A DNA stretch of 64,000 nt, taken from positions 1,612,001-1,676,000 of the forward strand of contig OY970256.1 of NCBI GenBank assembly GCA_963715565.1, in the 5' to 3' direction. This stretch comes from JACVRN01 sp963715565 (lineage in GTDB: Bacteria; Acidobacteriota; Blastocatellia; Pyrinomonadales; Pyrinomonadaceae). Below the pieces are notes generated by a model. It was not told where the DNA came from. It did no database searches and saw nothing but the letters and a program-made list of their open reading frames with translations. Below are positions 60,456 to 64,000 of the stretch, one piece after another (the first letter of the stretch is position 1; every line of letters starts with the position of its first letter). Made by a program: the position numbers and the translations under genes.

Positions 60456-60797
60456 CGAATCAAACCTCGAACCACGGATGCGAGCCGGATTTTCATCACG
60501 CACATGGTTGAAGAACGAATCACGAGAAGGTTTTGTTTCCGCCTACTCCAAATAAAGCCCGAACTAAATGCGATGCTCGACCCGAACGGAGCGTGCCGAT
60601 ACAGAGGAGCGCGCTCTGATAGCGTGTAATGTTCTACCAGCAAGGAAGGCCGCAAGCAAGAAGACAGAAGAAGGCAAAAGTAAAAAGGTAAAAGGCAAAA
60701 GTGCTGGGAAGCCAATTTAATAAAACTGGTTTCCGCCTGACTTCTACCTTTTGCCTTTTTACTTTTACCTTTCTTCTATCTTCTCCGCGTCGCGTTA
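60456..60797. other. Intergenic region with promoter and hairpin only
   Basis: 342 bases. The right third is heptamer hairpin H10. The remainder (60456-60658) should hold the operon promoter; I see no gene or clear box. Confidence 0.5.
60659..60785. repeat. Heptamer-periodic hairpin H10 (GGTAAAA/GGCAAAA words)
   Basis: AAGGCAAAAGTAAAAAGGTA and following words in the left arm (to 60702); right arm 60741-60785 is the complement. It lies 12 bases after the FecR-gene stop on the minus strand. Confidence 0.85.
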
Positions 60798-63530
60798 TTA
60801 CTTCCCGGCGGATTTAGTGCTCATGCCTTCGCTCAAAATTTTCTGAAGCGCGAAGGAGTTGGGCAATCCCAGAAGGCTGGCCGGGCTCAGACCGAATGGG
60901 CCGCCTTCTGTGTTCGATGCAAGCGTGATGCGCTCATTCTGCGCGTAAGCATAAGCCAGTGTCGGCGGCTGATCCGCAGCCATCGCACGCAAAGCTTCCT
61001 GCCCGCCTTCGGGCAACTGCTTGTTGTTCTGCATGCGCTCGGCAATCGGCTTCAAGAGCGGTGCGAGGTCGTGATAGAAGACCGCCGAGAAGTTTGTGTT
61101 GCCGTCCGCAGGGAGCCCCGCGCGGAAGCGCGCAGATTGCAACAAGGTCTGACCCGCCGCGCGATACTGTAGAGCGCGACCGACGAGCGCGCGCGAGGCC
61201 GCCGCAATCATGTAGCCGTTCGCATAGGTGTAGTGAAACTCCAACCCAAAGTCCACGGACTTCAAGATGTAGAACGTCTGACCGCTGACGGTCTCGCTCT
61301 GTATCGCCAGACCCGCTTTGCCCTCTTTCGCGGCAACCTGATTGACTTCCGCGACGAGACGTTCGAGCGTCTGCTGCAACTTCGCCTGATCGTAAACCTC
61401 TAAGATCATTTTCCACGAAGGCGTCGGCAGCACAGGCCCGTCAATCGCGAAGGCGTACTCGCCTCCCAGCGGCGCTGCGATGTCGCGACGTAAATCCAGC
61501 TTGTGCTCGGTCTCCAACTGCTTCAGCTTCTGCTGTAGACCGGGCGAAGCCGTTTCCAGATAGCCGAGCAAATCGTCAACGAGCGTGACGGGTTCTTTGA
61601 CCACGAACGCGGCGACAACGTTTGCCTCCGGCGAGATGAATTCCAGTGAACCCATCGGGCCGGGCTGCGCGAGCCACGACGCGATGCCTTTGCGCTGCTC
61701 GTTAAAGGAGAGCGCGGCCTGGCTGTAGGTGCGACCGTCCTTCTCCTTCTGCTCAACGACGAAGTGCTTGAGGTCCAGAAGACCCAACTGGCGATAGAGC
61801 GCCAGACGCTTTTCGCCTTCGGGGCTTCCGGCGTCCTTGCGCGTCAACTGCGCGATAATCTTCTGCAAGTCTGCGGCAACGATGAGCCCCGCGCCGTCGC
61901 TGTAGATTTCAGAGACGCGCGTGTAGAAAGGAGTCTGCGTGAACGGATTAGCGTCCGGCGCTTTCATCCTCTCGGCCAACTGCTGCAAATCCGAGAGACG
62001 CGGCGCGACAGCGAAGAAGTCCTGATTAATCCAGACCAGAATCTCCGTAGGCGCTTTGGCGTCCGCGCTCTGCGCGGCCTGCGTGGCCGTCATCGGGTCG
62101 TCAATGATGCGTACAGATGGTGCGCCCTTTGCCGTCGTGCCGAGCTGCGCCAACTGTTTTTCCAGATACGGACGGAAGCCCGCCGAATTCTTCAGCTCGC
62201 CCAGGACGATGATGCCTTCGGGCTCGCCCGTCTGGCCCATCCCTGCGGCGACTACAATCTCGTCGCCAAGGTATTCGCCAAACTCGCGCACGCGTCCCAT
62301 GATTTGATTGACGTTCGCTTTATCTGTGTCCGAAGAATTTTCCTTCTCCCACCACTCTCGAAGCGCGGGGTTCTGCTGTATGCGCTCCTGCATGATGCGG
62401 TTGGATTCGGAAAGCGTCGTCGCCAGATTCGGCAGCGCCGCGTAGAGCACAGTGCCTTCGGGCAGTAGATTCAGGAAGCGCGTCGAATGACGCACGCCGG
62501 GGCGCTGAACTGTATTCAACTCCCTGCGCACTGCCGAGAGGCCCGCGACTATCTGCGCGTAACGCTCCGCGTTGCGGCTCCATGCAACTTCCATCTGCAC
62601 GGGCACGCGCTCGACGTTCACAGTCGTAGTGGTCTGGTCGCCCGGCAGAAGCTTCTCGTCTTTACCAGCAAAGTTTACATGAACCTCGCCTTCGACCACG
62701 CTGACGCGCGTTCCCTTCGTGCCGTTGTTGACGGAAAAGACCGTGCCGACAACGGAAGTCAGGCTGTCGCTCGTGGCGACGTAGAGATGATTTCCGTCGC
62801 GCTGCTTGGCGGCTTCGACGATGACGTTGCCGCGCGCGAGGTTAATCGTCGTCCCCGTGGAATTTTCCGAGACGAAGAATTCCGCGCGCTCGCGCATCTC
62901 GATCTGCGAGCCGTCCTTGAGAGCAACCACGGCGCTCGAATCCCTCGCCGTGCGAATTCTTTCGCCGCGACCGAGTTGGTCGCCGGGCTGCATCAGCGTC
63001 ATGGAAGAATCGGTCACGCGATAAACGGAACCGTTGACGGACGCGACGGTCGCGCGCGGGTCGAGCCCATAAAAGCGCTGGAAGAAGACAAACGCTCCGA
63101 GCCCAAGGCTCACGAGGAGCGTGGCGGCAATCGCCCAGCGCCAGACGGGCGCGTGGCTGACGGTCGCGCGCTTGAAGGGCGCAACGCTTGCCGGTCGGCT
63201 CTCCGCCGCGCGACCTTCGCGCGCGGTCTTCAAAGCCTTGCGACAGGGAATGCACTCGCGCGTGTGATCTTCCAAAAGCAGGGCGCGCGGTGCAGATAAT
63301 TCTTTTAAGAGATACGCAGGCATCAGCGACTGAAAATCAGCGCAGCCGCGAATCTCCGTCGCCTGCATTGTTTCGACAGACGGCTGAGCAGAAACGCCCA
63401 CCTCCGTTGAAAGCTTTGCCCAGACGCGCTCGCGTGCTGCGTCCAACGTAGCGCTATTCATCTCTTCATGCGCTATACGGTCTGTGACCGTGTCCAAAAT
63501 TTCGTCTAACTCTTTACGACTACGCTTCAT
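60798..63530 (-). CDS. Anti-sigma-type zinc-finger / FecR / DUF3352 membrane protein
   Basis: 910 residues from an ATG inside the end of the sigma factor gene (11-base overlap), with GGAG seven bases upstream. A zf-HC2-type cytosolic motif (DHTRECIPCRKAL: HxxxCxxC) is at about residues 87-99, one membrane helix (WRWAIAATLLVSLGLGAFVF), then a FecR domain (VYRVTDSSMTLMQPGDQLGR, VIVEAAKQRDG, VVGTVFSVNNGTKGTRVSVV) and a long DUF3352-type domain (LPEGTVLYAALPNLATTLSE, GEYLGDEIVVAAGMGQ). Together these make a transmembrane anti-sigma factor whose periplasmic part would sense a signal. The partner is the adjacent ECF sigma factor. Confidence 0.85.
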   Translation of the reverse strand: MKRSRKELDEILDTVTDRIAHEEMNSATLDAARERVWAKLSTEVGVSAQPSVETMQATEIRGCADFQSLMPAYLLKELSAPRALLLEDHTRECIPCRKALKTAREGRAAESRPASVAPFKRATVSHAPVWRWAIAATLLVSLGLGAFVFFQRFYGLDPRATVASVNGSVYRVTDSSMTLMQPGDQLGRGERIRTARDSSAVVALKDGSQIEMRERAEFFVSENSTGTTINLARGNVIVEAAKQRDGNHLYVATSDSLTSVVGTVFSVNNGTKGTRVSVVEGEVHVNFAGKDEKLLPGDQTTTTVNVERVPVQMEVAWSRNAERYAQIVAGLSAVRRELNTVQRPGVRHSTRFLNLLPEGTVLYAALPNLATTLSESNRIMQERIQQNPALREWWEKENSSDTDKANVNQIMGRVREFGEYLGDEIVVAAGMGQTGEPEGIIVLGELKNSAGFRPYLEKQLAQLGTTAKGAPSVRIIDDPMTATQAAQSADAKAPTEILVWINQDFFAVAPRLSDLQQLAERMKAPDANPFTQTPFYTRVSEIYSDGAGLIVAADLQKIIAQLTRKDAGSPEGEKRLALYRQLGLLDLKHFVVEQKEKDGRTYSQAALSFNEQRKGIASWLAQPGPMGSLEFISPEANVVAAFVVKEPVTLVDDLLGYLETASPGLQQKLKQLETEHKLDLRRDIAAPLGGEYAFAIDGPVLPTPSWKMILEVYDQAKLQQTLERLVAEVNQVAAKEGKAGLAIQSETVSGQTFYILKSVDFGLEFHYTYANGYMIAAASRALVGRALQYRAAGQTLLQSARFRAGLPADGNTNFSAVFYHDLAPLLKPIAERMQNNKQLPEGGQEALRAMAADQPPTLAYAYAQNERITLASNTEGGPFGLSPASLLGLPNSFALQKILSEGMSTKSAGK

Positions 63531-64000
63531 GATGCTTCTCCAGGTACTCGCCAATCTCTTTCCGCATGCGACCGCGCGCACGATGTAATGTGACGGCCAC
63601 GACCATCTGCGAAGTGCCGAGCATCTCCGCAATCTCGTGGTTGTCGTAGCCCTCGAAGTAACGGAGCACGAAGACTTCAGCCGCGCGCTCGCCCAAGCGC
63701 GAGACCGCTTGTTGAATGAGCCTGCGCAGCTCTCGGTCTTCAGCAGAGGCCGCGGGGCTATCGTGCGGGCTCGTCATCAAATCCGCTTCAACATCTTCGA
63801 TGGCAACTGATCTGGACCTCGTGCGGCTGCGCATAAGGTCGAGCGAGGCGTTAACAGCCGAGCGCAGGAGATAGGCTTTAGGGCTTTCCGCCGCCTCAAT
63901 CCCCGCGCTGCTTTTCAAGAGCCGTAGGAAAACTGTTTGGAGCACGTCTTCTGCATCCGAGGGGCTTCCCGTCACGCGGTAGGCCGTGCGAAAGACGTGT
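63520..64000 (-). CDS. ECF RNA polymerase sigma factor, 5' end outside the window
   Basis: The frame is open to the window edge and runs at least 159 codons. Region 2 is visible as FRTAYRVTGSPSDAEDVLQT, then FLRLLKSSAG; region 4 as LGERAAEVFVLRYFEGYDNH and EIAEMLGTSQMVVAVTLHRA, a helix-turn-helix that reads -35. It belongs to the ECF group with extracytoplasmic sensing. It overlaps the downstream anti-sigma-type gene by 11 bases, so the two are translationally coupled. The remaining N-terminus lies beyond 64000. Confidence 0.92.
   Translation of the reverse strand, partial: HVFRTAYRVTGSPSDAEDVLQTVFLRLLKSSAGIEAAESPKAYLLRSAVNASLDLMRSRTRSRSVAIEDVEADLMTSPHDSPAASAEDRELRRLIQQAVSRLGERAAEVFVLRYFEGYDNHEIAEMLGTSQMVVAVTLHRARGRMRKEIGEYLEKHHEA

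Noticed and set aside
60452..60715. Hydrophobic frame on the minus strand
   Set aside because: Its hydrophobic stretch is produced by the H10 repeat words; no start signal or domain.

Overview
The window looks like chromosomal DNA of an Acidobacteriota member, most likely class Blastocatellia. This is inferred from gene content: a DUF1800/DUF1501 export pair, very large Ser/Thr kinases fused to ATPase, TolB-like and TPR domains, an ECF sigma factor coupled to a zinc-finger/FecR/DUF3352 protein, PilA-type pilins beside a sigma-54 activator, a radical SAM protein resembling the Tes/membrane-spanning-lipid family, and many dispersed palindromic repeats. No rRNA is present. One tRNA (Pro, CGG) is found. 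Base composition is GC-rich, with AT-rich islands near 2.05-3.2 kb and 30.3-31.8 kb.

Layout. 0-2 kb: end of an M1 aminopeptidase, two small exported or membrane proteins, a nucleoside deaminase. 2.0-4.7 kb: accessory island with a PD-(D/E)XK-like protein, a HicB-HicA pair and an IS110-family transposase with a long non-coding leader. 4.7-10.1 kb: a PknK-like kinase, a PilZ protein and two tandem paralogous exported proteins. 10.5-18.1 kb (minus strand): a mosaic sugar-dehydrogenase-like exported protein, then DUF1800 and DUF1501. 18.6-21.2 kb: two MacB-type permeases. 21.2-28.2 kb (minus): HNH protein, tRNA-Pro, DedA, a POTRA-type protein, pcm, surE, rpsU and the radical SAM protein. 28.8-31.8 kb: exported proteins, including an M14 carboxypeptidase-like and a metzincin-like protein.

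32-35.2 kb: a PilR-like regulator and two type IV pilins, each pilin preceded by the same sigma-54-like box; an O-antigen-ligase/TPR protein follows. 37.4-40.9 kb: an ABC-2 permease, a TPR membrane protein, an ABC ATPase and a LolA-like protein. 41-49.4 kb: a signalling block (lipoprotein, secreted phosphatase, sensor kinase, RsbRD-like protein, receiver, degenerate kinase, sigma-54 regulator, TIGR02587/TIGR02588 pair). 49.4-53.1 kb: repeat-rich DNA around small exported proteins and a retropepsin-like protease. 53.4-56.4 kb: a receiver and a second Ser/Thr kinase. 56.7-60.5 kb: two ABC-2 ATPase/permease pairs in one operon. 60.8-64 kb: the FecR/DUF3352 protein and its ECF sigma factor, cut by the window edge.

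The most unusual content is in the repeats. At least eleven gene ends carry a long imperfect hairpin whose arms are built from seven-base words, with a different word at different sites; the arms abut or include stop codons and once supply a signal peptide. A separate 206-207 bp element occurs in three full copies and one degenerate copy. Two about 200 bp nested palindromes, two further palindrome families, and a strictly 21-bp-periodic array of about 14 palindromes complete the set. I know of no single mechanism that explains all of these.
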